20,614 nucleotides of DNA from Entrophospora sp. SA101 (taxonomy: Eukaryota > Glomeromycota > Glomeromycetes > Entrophosporales > Entrophosporaceae), in NCBI GenBank assembly GCA_958430865.1, contig CAUDNR010000095.1, forward strand, positions 1-20,614, read 5' to 3'. Of the stretch, positions 9,064 to 18,030 are shown in pieces (position 1 is the first letter of the stretch; each line of letters opens with the position of its first letter). Under the pieces are notes generated by a model. It did no database searches. It saw only the letters and a list, made by a program, of their open reading frames with translations, and had not been told where the DNA came from. Both the position numbers and the translations under genes were made by a program.

Positions 9064-9552
9064 ATTCGATGTGTTTTAAAGGTCACGTTGATTCAGCTTA
9101 TCGATCAGTCCGTTACTAAATCATTGTACGACATAGTTATCTAAACTACAAAGCTTTGATCACAATTTACCATAATACTATCCAAAATCTAAAAACTTAT
9201 TATTAAATGAAGAAATCATTATTTGAGAAATTAATTATTTTTTAGCACTTTATTTACATAATGAATGTTTTGTTTTTTCATCTTCAATTAATCGATTAGC
9301 CACTCATCTGATCTCTTTTTACTATTGCTTATACACAAATTGAAATTGAAATTATGTAAAAATTTTAGTGATCGACAAATTTTATAAATTAGCGAACGCG
9401 TGTATTTTTATTCATAAATACATTTTTTTTATGTGTAAACACAATAGTTTACAAAATTTTAATCGATAAAATAGAATTTCCTTTATAAAATCTCCCTAGA
9501 TCGCACATATCCTTTACATATACATACAACATATTAATACATCTCCTAAAAT
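9064..9552. other. Upstream region of the Wee1-like gene
   Basis: No gene is seen. The last ~70 bases before the ATG at 9553 are pyrimidine- and A-rich with several ACATA repeats, resembling a transcribed leader. Confidence 0.4.
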
Positions 9553-10430
9553 ATGAGTGCAAACTTTGAAATAGGACAATCTCAAGTAACAACAACACCA
9601 ATAAGCAAAGTTAATAATATAAAATCAAATTTACATAAGCGTAGAAGCCTGAATGAAGACCTTTCACCTATCACTCGTAAATTTATTAAACTTCAATCAG
9701 ACAATGACGATACACCAAAAAGTGCACCACAGCAATCGCTTATTTTCACCACACCACCTATATCTCGTTTATGGTGTCCATCAAGGCTTGAAATGATAGA
9801 TTTATCACCTGCTTCACCAAAACCTAAAAAAAGATCTCTTATATTTTTTAATAATTTAACACATCCATTTATGTTAAACGATCATGCTACTAAATATCCA
9901 CATTTTTTGGATAAAGATTACTTTGAAAAATTTGGTCGTGTTAGTAATGGTAAATAAAATTATTATTATTGTTTAATTATAATTATAATTGCTTGTTGGA
10001 AGAATTAGTGACAAGTCATTATCTAATCACGTTTCTTTTAGCGTTTAAACATCCAACATTAACATCATATACAGAGGAGAATTTTTTTGAGTATAATTTT
10101 TGGATACTTAAAAAAATTGGAATTGGTGAATTTTCAGAAGCATTCAAAGTTAGAGATAAAACTGGTAAAACATATGTGATCAAAAAGGCTAAAAGACCAT
10201 TTAAAAATCTTTGTGATAGACAAGATAAACTTGAAGAAGTTGAAATTTTATGGAAATTGGGAAAACATTCAAATTGTCTAGAATTAATCTCTGCCTGGGA
10301 ACAAGAAGGTTATTTATACCTTCAGACTGAATATTGTGAACATGGCACGTATGTGTAAACTAATGAATTAATTGTTTTTATTTTGGTTAATTGATAATTA
10401 ATTGACTATTATGAATATAATTATAATTAC

Positions 10431-10466
<36 letters not shown>

Positions 10467-11056
10467 CAGTTTGGAATATTACCTAAAGAATTACAAAGAG
10501 AACAAACTTCCTGAGTCAGAAATCTGGAAAATGATTAACGATATTGCAATGGTAAAATAAACAAATTAATATATTAATGACGTTAAATAATTTATAAATA
10601 ATAATATTTTTTTATTAATTTATTTAGGGCCTTAAACATATTCATGAAAGTAATATAATACATAATGATCTCAAACCTGGAAATGTCTTCATTACAAAAT
10701 ATGATAGACTCAAGATTGGAGATTTTGGACTTGCAACACATTGGCCAGTTCGTATGGGATTTGATAAAGAAGGAGACCGTGTCTATTTGGCTGGTGAAAT
10801 TTTATCCGAGTCCAGAAACGATAAGCCGGCTGATATTTTTAGTTTTGGCTTGATAATCCTAGAATTGAGTACTAAAGTTACACTTCCTCATTATGGATCG
10901 GATTATCAGAAAATAAGGAATGGGATTCTGAATGAATATGATTTGAGTGGTGTATCTGATTCATTGAATGGATTGATTCATGATATGTTGAATCCTATTC
11001 CAGAAAGAAGACCGATTGTCACCAATATTCTAACAGCTAATAGAACAAACAGTTAA
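9553..11056 (+). CDS. wee1: Wee1-family protein kinase (4 exons)
   Basis: Exons: 9553-9949, 10042-10348, 10470-10551 and 10628-11056; the 404-residue product is phase-consistent across GT-AG introns of 92, 121 and 76 bp. Residues 1-130 are disordered and rich in Ser/Thr-Pro sites (TTP, LSP, DTP, TPP, SPASP), likely CDK targets. The kinase domain starts near 150: glycine loop GIGEFSEAF (159-167), ATP lysine 180 in YVIKK, catalytic loop HNDLKPGN (274-281), DFG at 294-296, then EGDRVYLAGE (310-319). The HxDLKPxN loop, LKIGDFGLA and the EGDRxY segment are Wee1/Mik1/Myt1 hallmarks. These kinases inhibit CDK1 by phosphorylating its Tyr15. Oddities are the small size, Asn in place of Leu in the usual HLDLKP, and AGE instead of APE. 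The essential Lys, Asp, Asn and DFG residues are present, so activity is plausible. Myt1 or Mik1 orthology cannot be excluded. Confidence 0.88.
10431..10463 (+). repeat. Intronic (TTA)n microsatellite
   Basis: About 11 uninterrupted TTA triplets lie in the second intron of the Wee1-like gene, ending six bases before the acceptor AG (10468-10469), where they form part of the acceptor tract. Confidence 0.9.
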
Positions 11057-11134
11057 GAAAATCAATAATGTTATAATTTATTATTAAATAATATTTAAAT
11101 TATTAATGTTCGCGGGAAAAGAATATTTATGAAA

Positions 11135-11140
11135 AATAAA
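11135..11140 (+). promoter_or_regulatory. Candidate polyadenylation signal for the Wee1-like gene
   Basis: AATAAA lies 79 bp after the stop codon. A second AATAAA overlaps just downstream. Such hexamers are frequent in this base composition. Confidence 0.3.
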
Positions 11141-11221
11141 TAATAAAAAATTAATTAGAAAAGAAATCTTGTGTATTATACATACAAGTGAACATTTAAA
11201 AACTATTTTTTTATTCTTGCA

Positions 11222-11590
11222 TTATCTTACATTTCTAGGAATGGTGATTGACAACTGATTTACAATATCAACATCTACTACTATATTATAAATGAAATAA
11301 ACCATTAAAGTGATATTAGTATATTTATATAATAATGAAAAAATCATGGTTTGATATATATAATAATAAAGCTTAACCCCACACCGCGATTTGCTGATCG
11401 AGGAAAATCTTTTTAGGTCTTTTAGTATATATGAGAATTGACCCTGCGGTAGTGATCTATCTCTTATAGTTTTCGCAGTCCTGTTCCACCCATGTAAGGT
11501 GGTGTGACAAGCAGGAAAACAAAGAGAAATTTCAAGCATGATTTCTAAGATTACATCATTAGGATTGATCAAAATGCCAATGGGGCCCAT
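11222..11590 (-). CDS. Uncertain ORF or gene remnant in a GC-richer island
   Basis: A minus-strand frame of 122 codons covers an island (about 11370-11600) clearly richer in G+C than its surroundings. The first ~75 residues look protein-like, including CHTTLHGWNRTAKTIRDRS and SSISKSRCGVKL. The remainder is Ile/Tyr-rich and looks like translated non-coding DNA. I recognise no domain. The island could be a gene exon, a transposon relic or a structured RNA. It does not match snRNA, SRP, RNase P or tRNA landmarks that I know. Confidence 0.2.
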   Translation of the reverse strand: MGPIGILINPNDVILEIMLEISLCFPACHTTLHGWNRTAKTIRDRSLPQGQFSYILKDLKRFSSISKSRCGVKLYYYIYQTMIFSLLYKYTNITLMVYFIYNIVVDVDIVNQLSITIPRNVR

Positions 11591-11649
11591 ATCAATTGGT
11601 TTTATTTATTATAAAGGGAAATCGTTACCATATTTAGTAAATTTAATAT

Positions 11650-11679
11650 GTGTATCAGCAAAAAGTGTATCAGCAAAAA
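11650..11679 (+). repeat. 15-bp tandem duplication
   Basis: GTGTATCAGCAAAAA occurs twice in immediate succession (11650-11664 and 11665-11679). It lies in the gap between two uncertain minus-strand frames. Confidence 0.85.
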
Positions 11680-11804
11680 GGAGAGTTTAAATTACAGATC
11701 TTTCCAAGATTTATTATGTCATATATATCTCATGTTTCTAGAATGATTTCTGGGCATATCGGTATGATGTAATTATCTCTGCCTTTTTTACCATATATTG
11801 TATA

Positions 11805-12437
11805 TCAATAGTTCAACATCTCGTTTTTTGATGATAACATATAATAAACTATTAAATCATAATGATAAATTACACTGCAACTATTAAGATGCCAATTATT
11901 GTCTAGAGAAGAAAAACTATTCCACAAAAGTATATCAGTATTATTAGAATTTTGCATTTTAATTGATGGTCCTCTATGAACCAGAGAATTTGTTTCAGCA
12001 ACAATAATTTGTACATCCCCCAAAGTAAGGCAAAGAAAAAAAATAGATACGATAACATTGAGTTTTTTTCTATTTGCACAATTGCTATGAAACAGATGTT
12101 CATTATTTTCAACAGTTAGATAATCAGCAATTAAACAACTCATCGATTGCACAAATTCTTTTGTATAAATCAAAAAAGGTAATCGAATTGCTATTTCATT
12201 TTGAATCTTTCACTTTTTCAAAGTACTTACACACAAAATTATGTGTTACGATTCGTTTTTTAAAGGTCTTCTGGAACCACCGCTTAAATCATTGGAACTT
12301 GAAGACAATGAACTATTGGACCTTGTATCGGAAGTGTTTATTCGTTCACATGTAAAATTATCATCAACAACACCACCATTATTGTTGTCATTATCATGTT
12401 GATGGTATTGATACTCTTCCGCATAGAAATTTTCCAT
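11805..12437 (-). CDS. Tentative two-exon gene for a small single-pass membrane protein
   Basis: Minus-strand exon 1, 12437-12250, begins in an AAAATGG context. It encodes an acidic, Asn- and Ser-rich soluble segment (HDNDNNNGG, SNSSLSSSSND) followed by the basic stretch GSRRPLK. A GTAACA donor at 12249 and a CATAG acceptor ending at 12085 would give a phase-matched join (165-bp intron). Exon 2, 12084-11805, encodes RKKLNVIVSIFFLCLTLGDVQ, a basic-flanked hydrophobic segment, then a polar tail. The predicted 155-residue product would have a cytosolic N terminus and one membrane span. The donor is weak and the acceptor lacks a strong pyrimidine tract. The 3' end may be longer or decayed. I recognise no family. 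Exon 1 looks more convincing than exon 2. Confidence 0.28.
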
Positions 12438-12474
12438 TTTGAATGGTAAAGCACAAAACTTGTAATTGGTCAAA

Positions 12475-12572
12475 CAATAATAATAATATTAGCATAATAT
12501 TAGTATTAGTATTAGTATTAGTAGTATTAGTAGTCGACTATTAGTTGTTCAAAAAAAAAGTTTAGTCGACTA
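12475..12572 (+). repeat. TTAGTA-type microsatellite with paired TAGTCGACTA palindromes
   Basis: Runs of ATTAGT/AGTATT units span about 12475-12535. The 10-bp palindrome TAGTCGACTA follows at 12531-12540 and again at 12563-12572, with a half copy (TAGTCGA) at about 12576-12582. It lies ~100 bp upstream of the tentative minus-strand gene. Confidence 0.7.
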
Positions 12573-13039
12573 TTTTAGTCGATTCCAACCTCTAATTTTA
12601 ATCACAATTCGTTGATGCATTTTAATAATAGTATTAAATGTCTCTTACATTTCTCTTCTCCTTTTTTGGCAATTGACATATTATTGCTTATCTAATTATT
12701 CTAATCATTGTTATTTATGTAGGAATAAAGTGCAAAAGAAAATTTTCAATATCTATTTATTTATTTTTAAAGTAAATGACATACCTAGGTGAACAAAACT
12801 ATAAATATTCATAATAATGTAATTATTTGGACATGTATTTCTACTTTTGTTTACAATTGGATACGCTAAACAAATTTAACTTTGAGGGTCAGATTATTTT
12901 CGGTTTATTAAAATTTTTGTTCATATGATAAAGCTATATCTCAAATTTGGTTGCTACACAGTAAGGGCATCGAACAAGGGTGTGAAGACATTCAATTTTA
13001 CACCCCTTATTACATGGATCTGTATGACTAAAAAGTAAC
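12573..13039. other. AT-rich spacer
   Basis: No gene is seen. A short minus-strand frame at its right end (around 12934-13170) runs mostly on the tandem array and is not called. Confidence 0.45.
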
Positions 13040-13692
13040 ATGTGCACCACGGACACTGGTGTCCATACATCATATAACAATCTCAAAAGCCACAGACACC
13101 AGCGTCCAAAATGACATTTACACCACGGACACTGGTGTCCCCACATCATATACAATCTCAAAAATCGCAAGCACTGGTGTCCGCAAGTGACACATGCATC
13201 ACGAACACTGGTGTCCCTACATCATATAAAGATCTCAAGTCACAGACACTGGTGACCGCAAGCAACACATGCACCGCAGATGCTGGTGTCCCTACATCAT
13301 ATACAATCTCAAAAGTCACAGATATCAGTGTCTGCAAATAACACATGCACCATGGACACTGGTGTCCCTACATAATATGCAATCTCAAAAGTCACAGACA
13401 CCAGTGCCCACAAATAAGCATGTGCACCACGGACACTGGTGTCCCTACATCTTATGCAATCTTGTAAGATTCACAGACACTAGTGTCCACAAGCAACATG
13501 TACACCACAGGCACTGATGTCTCTACACCATAAATATACAACAAACTCAAAAGTCACAGTCACCAATGTCCACAAATAACAATATTTTGTAAAAATCGCA
13601 GACGCTAGTGTCCATGTTCTTGTAAGGGGTCCTAGACACCAGTGTCTCCAAACAATAATGTTCTTGTAAGGGTCACAAACACCAGTGTCCAC
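13040..13692 (+). repeat. ~76-bp tandem array with hairpin sites GACAC-NN-GTGTC
   Basis: The site GGACACTGGTGTCC or a variant begins at 13051, 13127, 13203, 13278, 13354, 13431 and 13509, giving a period of 75-78 bp. Each unit also carries a second copy of the 12-mer, often with its centre inverted (GACACCAGTGTC), about 41-43 bp after the first, for example at 13095, 13321, 13396 and 13475. The linkers are also conserved (CTACATCATATACAATCTCAAA and CACAAGCAACATG-like). After 13520 the units degenerate and a different linker (GTTCTTGTAAGGG) appears between further sites at 13601, 13634 and 13678. The array is GC-richer than the surroundings. The period is not a multiple of three in most units and the frames break, so I do not call a protein. 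Confidence 0.88.
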
Positions 13693-14009
13693 TGATCAAC
13701 AAATCGCAGGAAAGTAAAATTTCCCGATTAATTATATATATAGAATTTATTATTTTAATCCTGAAATAAAAGATAATTCTTCCAGTTTTATCCAAATATG
13801 CTGTTGTACAATTATAAATTACCAAAATTTAGGTAGTAATGTTAGCCGGCCAAGGTTTTTCTACTGGATAACATCGTTAAACTTAGTTTTAGAGAATATT
13901 TACCCAAAATAGCCGAGAAATCGATCACTCAACTAAATGAAAAATCCTTTTCCAATGTTACGCATAGTAAATTATTAATAAAGGAGAGAACCATTAAATT
14001 TAAATTCAT
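13693..14009. other. Spacer without a recognised gene
   Basis: AT-rich sequence with no ORF, repeat or RNA signature that I can support. Confidence 0.45.
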
Positions 14010-14195
14010 TCATTCCTTTGTATTGAGTATGCTGCTGCTTGCAAAAAGGAAAAAACATTTAAATCACGTACTTCTGAGGAGGAAAAAAGTTCTTTGAAAA
14101 TTTTCTTTATGATAATGAGAATAACAAAATCAATTAATGAAAGCGATAATGAATCAAGCAGTGATAGTATAAGATCGCATCCGAGTGTAAATTAA
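14010..14195 (+). pseudogene. Short coding remnant, acidic/Ser-rich
   Basis: An open frame ends at 14193-14195 and includes FKSRTSEEEKSS and, at its end, SDNESSSDSIRSHPSVN, which read like a disordered protein segment. In the middle (about 14090-14140) the more natural reading, ENFLYDNENNKIN, is in another frame, suggesting compensating or single frameshifts. No family is recognised. It may be related to the small ORF at 14611. Confidence 0.25.
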
Positions 14196-14610
14196 TGATT
14201 AACTTGAAGATTGTGGTCTTGTCGTCATCATTAAATATGGTATCACGTCCAATTCACAATATAATAATAATACAATTTATTTTATGCGATTTAAAGTGCT
14301 AATGATTTATGCTAAAGTGTAACTTCCATGAGTATATAGTTTCACTATTGTACCTTGATAGCGATTCTTGGCGGGTGCCCTCTTAGATGTTATACCCTTA
14401 TTTACCAAGTCAGGAACGCTTTACAATGAAAATAACTTGCTAAAAGAAAAAGAAAAATAAAAAGAAAAAATTAATAAAAAAAAATTGAGACAAATATAAA
14501 ATATGGAAAAAAAAAAATAATTACACACGGGATTAGGTTAAAGATGGATTTATTATCATAATAATAATATAAAATTCAATGACAAGGATAATGACAGCTT
14601 TTTATGTTAG
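14196..14610. other. Spacer without a recognised gene
   Basis: A somewhat GC-richer patch (14340-14420) shows no motif I recognise. A-rich runs at 14440-14520 follow. Confidence 0.4.
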
Positions 14611-14820
14611 ATGATGTATGGTTACACCATTAAAATAGTAAATGAAGAAACATTTCAACAATCAGAATTATCAGATGATTCTACAGATTTTGAAGTTATG
14701 AAACCAACATCTATTCCTACTAAACTTTGTGTACAAAAATCAAGTATCCAACTAAGAAACATGATTTACGATGTAAAAAAATGTTTAAAATTAAATTTTG
14801 TTTTAATTAAATCTAAATAA
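14611..14820 (+). CDS. Small hypothetical protein or terminal exon
   Basis: A frame of 69 codons with natural-looking composition (TIKIVNEETF, SELSDDSTDFEVMKP, then a basic tail) ends at 14818-14820. The ATG directly follows TTTTTATGTTAG, a good intron acceptor, so this could be the last exon of a larger gene whose 5' part I cannot find, rather than a complete gene. I recognise no domain. Confidence 0.35.
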   Translation: MMYGYTIKIVNEETFQQSELSDDSTDFEVMKPTSIPTKLCVQKSSIQLRNMIYDVKKCLKLNFVLIKSK

Positions 14821-15530
14821 AATCGAATTTTGTATTTTTGTCATCTTTATCATAATTTGAGTTTTGACTTTATCTTTTGTCATTTTTCGTCACATGTGCC
14901 CCATTTGACGAGATACTTTTACACTCCAAAATATTTTCGTCACCCAACCTTGAAGCGAATGAATGATTTTAAATTCTTTCTTTTAAATAGAATTTAGAAT
15001 TAAATAAATGACGTAAATTATAATCCTTCATGACAATTTCCGTGAGTTAATTATTTTTATTGGTTCATTACGTTGATTGAGTAACTATTAAATTGAACTC
15101 TTGAAATATTTCCGTGTTGATTTTTTTCTTATCTTCTGACAAGCTTTCCATGATCTACAAATTATTATTTCACGATAGTGATAGTGAAGTAAAGTTGATG
15201 GATACAGATTTAGTTAGATTCTAAATCGCAGTCGTTCTTCAGAATGAATTATAAGTATCCTGTAAATCATTCTGTTTACTTGGGAAATATACTACGAACT
15301 AGCTGCACAAGCAAAAAAGAAAGCCAGAAGATAATGGTTAAACAACAAACCAACTAAAACTCCAATTATAAATCCAGAAAATCAAGTAAAATGTTTTTTT
15401 TGTGTTAAATTTGTCACGAAATCTTTCTGCTGATCAATATGCGGTCAGGACCAGATGACTCGAGCTGTACTACTGTTATTTGGGGTAAACCGGTTCCGAG
15501 GTCTTCTGACCAAATTTAATATTTACATAA

Positions 15531-15567
<37 letters not shown>

Positions 15568-15884
15568 GTCTCCCAGCCCCCATTTACTAAAGAATCTTCG
15601 GACTAAAAAGCCTTAGTTTGTGTCACTATGAAGTTTTGCAATAAGAATTTTTTTTTTGCTTAGCGAATTATTCTTAGTTTTAACCATTAGAACATTAGAA
15701 TGTCTTGTTTTCTTGAATGGTCATATATATTGAGAAAGACCTACATTTTATTAGCTGGCTGTACAATGTACTCAATATATTCGTAAAACGGTACACAGAT
15801 CAATTCTCAATAATCACGTTACGATCAACAAGAATGTCCATTATGTTCAAGTGTTACAACTTTTTTTTATTTTTAAAAAAAAAT
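14821..15884. other. Intergenic region with a hairpin and a (TTA)n microsatellite
   Basis: No gene is seen. At 15443-15511 the arms GGTCAGGAC and GTCTTCTGACC can pair with a two-base bulge around a GC-richer ~49-nt interior. At 15534-15567 there is a (TTA)n run. An in-frame extension upstream of the RRM gene start (from 15717) exists but reads like non-coding sequence. Confidence 0.45.
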
Positions 15885-16079
15885 ATGTCGCCTCGTCATT
15901 ACAATAATAATCATAATAATACTTGTAAAAATTGTGATTTTTTAAATAGTCAAGTGAAACAAAAAGATGGTTTATTAGCGTCAAAAAATGAAAAAATAGC
16001 TGAACTACAAGACAATTTGATCAAGGCCCAACAAGAATTACTCCAGCTATTTAGACTATTAACTCCAGCACAAGCACAA

Positions 16080-16132
<53 letters not shown>

Positions 16133-17147
16133 AAATTTATTAGCTGTAGAAGAAATAGAAAAACAATCATGGCTACCACCACAACAAAAACAGTCAACAA
16201 CAGTAGAAGATATAAAACAACTGCTACAGCAACAGCCTGAGCCACAACAGCAACTACACCCACGACAGCAGCAGCAGCAGCAACGAATATCAGCAGAACA
16301 TTTAAGGAAAAATTTAAGACAACATCCATCAAGATCAAATCTTCAAGAAAATTTACCACCAAAACCCCCAACACAAAAACATAATAATTTACCACCACCA
16401 ATATCACCCCAACAATTTAATTTTCTAAGCTTCGGTAACAATCAGGGTAGCAGTGATGGTAAAGTTTTTTATAACTTTGCTAAGAAATAAAGAAATAAGA
16501 GTTTTTTTATTTTTATTTTTAAATTAGTAGAGAAAAATTCAAAATGTTTAAATTATATTATAGATAATTCTGATTCTTCAGATGATTCTACAACGGATAA
16601 TAGTGATGTTCTGGCAGATAACTTGATTGATTTAAGTGTAAATGAAGATACTGAATGGATTTATCCGGAACAACAAAAATTAGGTATTTATATGTTTTGG
16701 ATTTTTTTTGATCCCTTGTAGAAAAATAATTCAAAAAACAAATAAAAATTAAAATTTTAAATTGTTAATAGATAACCGCGCATTTGTTGGTAATCTTTTG
16801 CATACTATACCTAAATCAAGGTTAGAGTCAACATTGGAAGAACAATTTGGAAGCGTTGTTGAAATTGACTGCATATATAATAAGGTATAAATTTTCTTTG
16901 TTTCCACTTTAAACTTTTTCACACAATCTGGTTTATGTTTGCTAACATTTATTTCTCGCATACTCTTCCTCCCATAAAAATAAATAATTGGATTATTAAG
17001 AGATGTGCATTTGTAACGTTCGCAAATAAGACATCATATGATACTGCTATCGAGAGAGGATTCTTTTTCATTGAAGGAATAAAATTGTCAATTTGTATGG
17101 CAAAAACAAAGAAAAGAAATCCAAGCTTTATTAAAAAAGCGGAGTGA
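15885..17147 (+). CDS. Poly-Q coiled-coil protein with a C-terminal RRM (4 exons)
   Basis: Exons: 15885-16458, 16564-16683, 16772-16884 and 17001-17147 (introns 105, 88 and 116 bp, GT-AG, phases consistent), giving 317 residues. An Asn/His-rich N terminus with a CKNC pair is followed by a heptad-like segment at about 24-58 (KQKDGLLASKNEKIAELQDN). Then come an 18-Gln run at about 65-82, a second Gln-rich region at about 110-138, a Pro/Asn-rich part, and an acidic linker (SDSSDDSTTDNSD). The last ~85 residues form an RNA-recognition motif: RNP2-like AFVGNL near 235 and RNP1-like RCAFVTFA near 270, with LESTLEEQFGSVVEIDCIY between them. The product is a likely RNA-binding protein. The Gln-rich part resembles assembly-prone domains; no family is assigned. 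The start at 15885 is preferred because upstream codons look non-coding. Confidence 0.85.
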
Positions 17148-17874
17148 TTGGTAATTTATCATAGATTTATTTATTTATCATTTAAATGTATTTAATATTT
17201 TATTAATAACGAAATATTTATCCCTAATTAGCCAATCAAAATTTTGTACCCAGACACCCCATCCCAAAGTTTTAATTAATAATAATAAATTTCAAATTCT
17301 CTTCTCTTCATGTAATAATATTTAAAGAAAAAATATTAATTAATGGTTGATAGTATGTTTTTATAATTGACGAATATGTGTAAAGATCAATAAAAATCAT
17401 ATGACCATAATTTTAAAAAAACATATCACAGCATATTTTTTTTTTCCAAAACAAATTTTTGTTATTATCGATTTATTATCGGGCAGACAGCACTATTAAG
17501 CTATATTTGGTTGCTTTGTTATTTTAGGTACAAAATGACGTCAGTATGATTGATATACTATTTATGCAACATTTCTATAAGATATAATTAAATCATATAA
17601 TTAAACTTTAATAAACAGTGACATTTGAAAGAATAGCTTAATAGTGATCGTCCGATAACATCGAAATTGGACAATTTCAGTGACATCCAGGATGTCATGA
17701 TATTGGTCGCTGCGCGCACAATATTTTATACATATGATGCAGGTCATCTAAAGATATCCAAAAAATAAAAATAAAAATAAAAATAAAAATGTCTTTTTCC
17801 CTTTTCCTTTTTTAATTCAAAAAAATAAATTAATAATGAGAGGATATGATGAATATATATATACATCAAAAAAA
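17148..17874. other. Intergenic region with a short (AAAAT)n tract
   Basis: No gene is seen. A perfect (AAAAT)n run lies at about 17760-17790. A GC-richer patch around 17640-17750 shows no recognised motif. Confidence 0.45.
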
Positions 17875-18030
17875 TTGTGCAACTTCAAACCACTAAGGCA
17901 TTTTTTTTTTATTAATAAAATTGAAAAAACTCTCTATTTTTGCAATCTTTAGAAACTAAGCAACAATGAAATAGTTTTTTTTCAGTTTTATTAATATTAA
18001 TAAAAAAAAAGCTTTATTGAAGTTGCACGA
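17875..18030. repeat. Nested inverted repeat, MITE- or foldback-like
   Basis: TTGTGCAACTTCAA (17875-17888) is inverted at 18017-18030 with 13 of 14 bases matching. An inner pair, ATTAATAAAATTG (17911-17923) and CAGTTTTATTAAT (17983-17995), also pairs with one mismatch. The whole is ~156 bp and could fold into one long interrupted hairpin. I could not find a clear target-site duplication. Confidence 0.45.

Noticed and set aside
12074..12355. 93-codon plus-strand frame
   Set aside because: It is antisense to the more plausible minus-strand exons and has no recognisable feature.
12934..13692. Several 62-82 codon frames on both strands across the 76-bp array
   Set aside because: The unit length varies (75-78 bp) and is mostly not a multiple of three, so frames break. 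Both strands are open because of the palindromic cores.
13040..13692. CRISPR array
   Set aside because: The repeats are long, the linkers are conserved rather than unique spacers, no cas genes are near, and the sequence is eukaryotic.
15443..15511. tRNA gene
   Set aside because: The acceptor-like stem pairs, but no T-arm stem forms in the right register, the B box has an extra base, and no D or anticodon arm can be drawn.
15717..15884. Upstream in-frame extension of the RRM gene
   Set aside because: The 56 extra codons read like non-coding sequence (Phe/Lys runs from T/A tracts), while the start at 15885 leads directly into the Asn/His-rich protein.
16051..16407. 118-codon minus-strand frame rich in Val and Ala
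   Set aside because: It is the antisense of the CAG/CAA repeat in the RRM gene.
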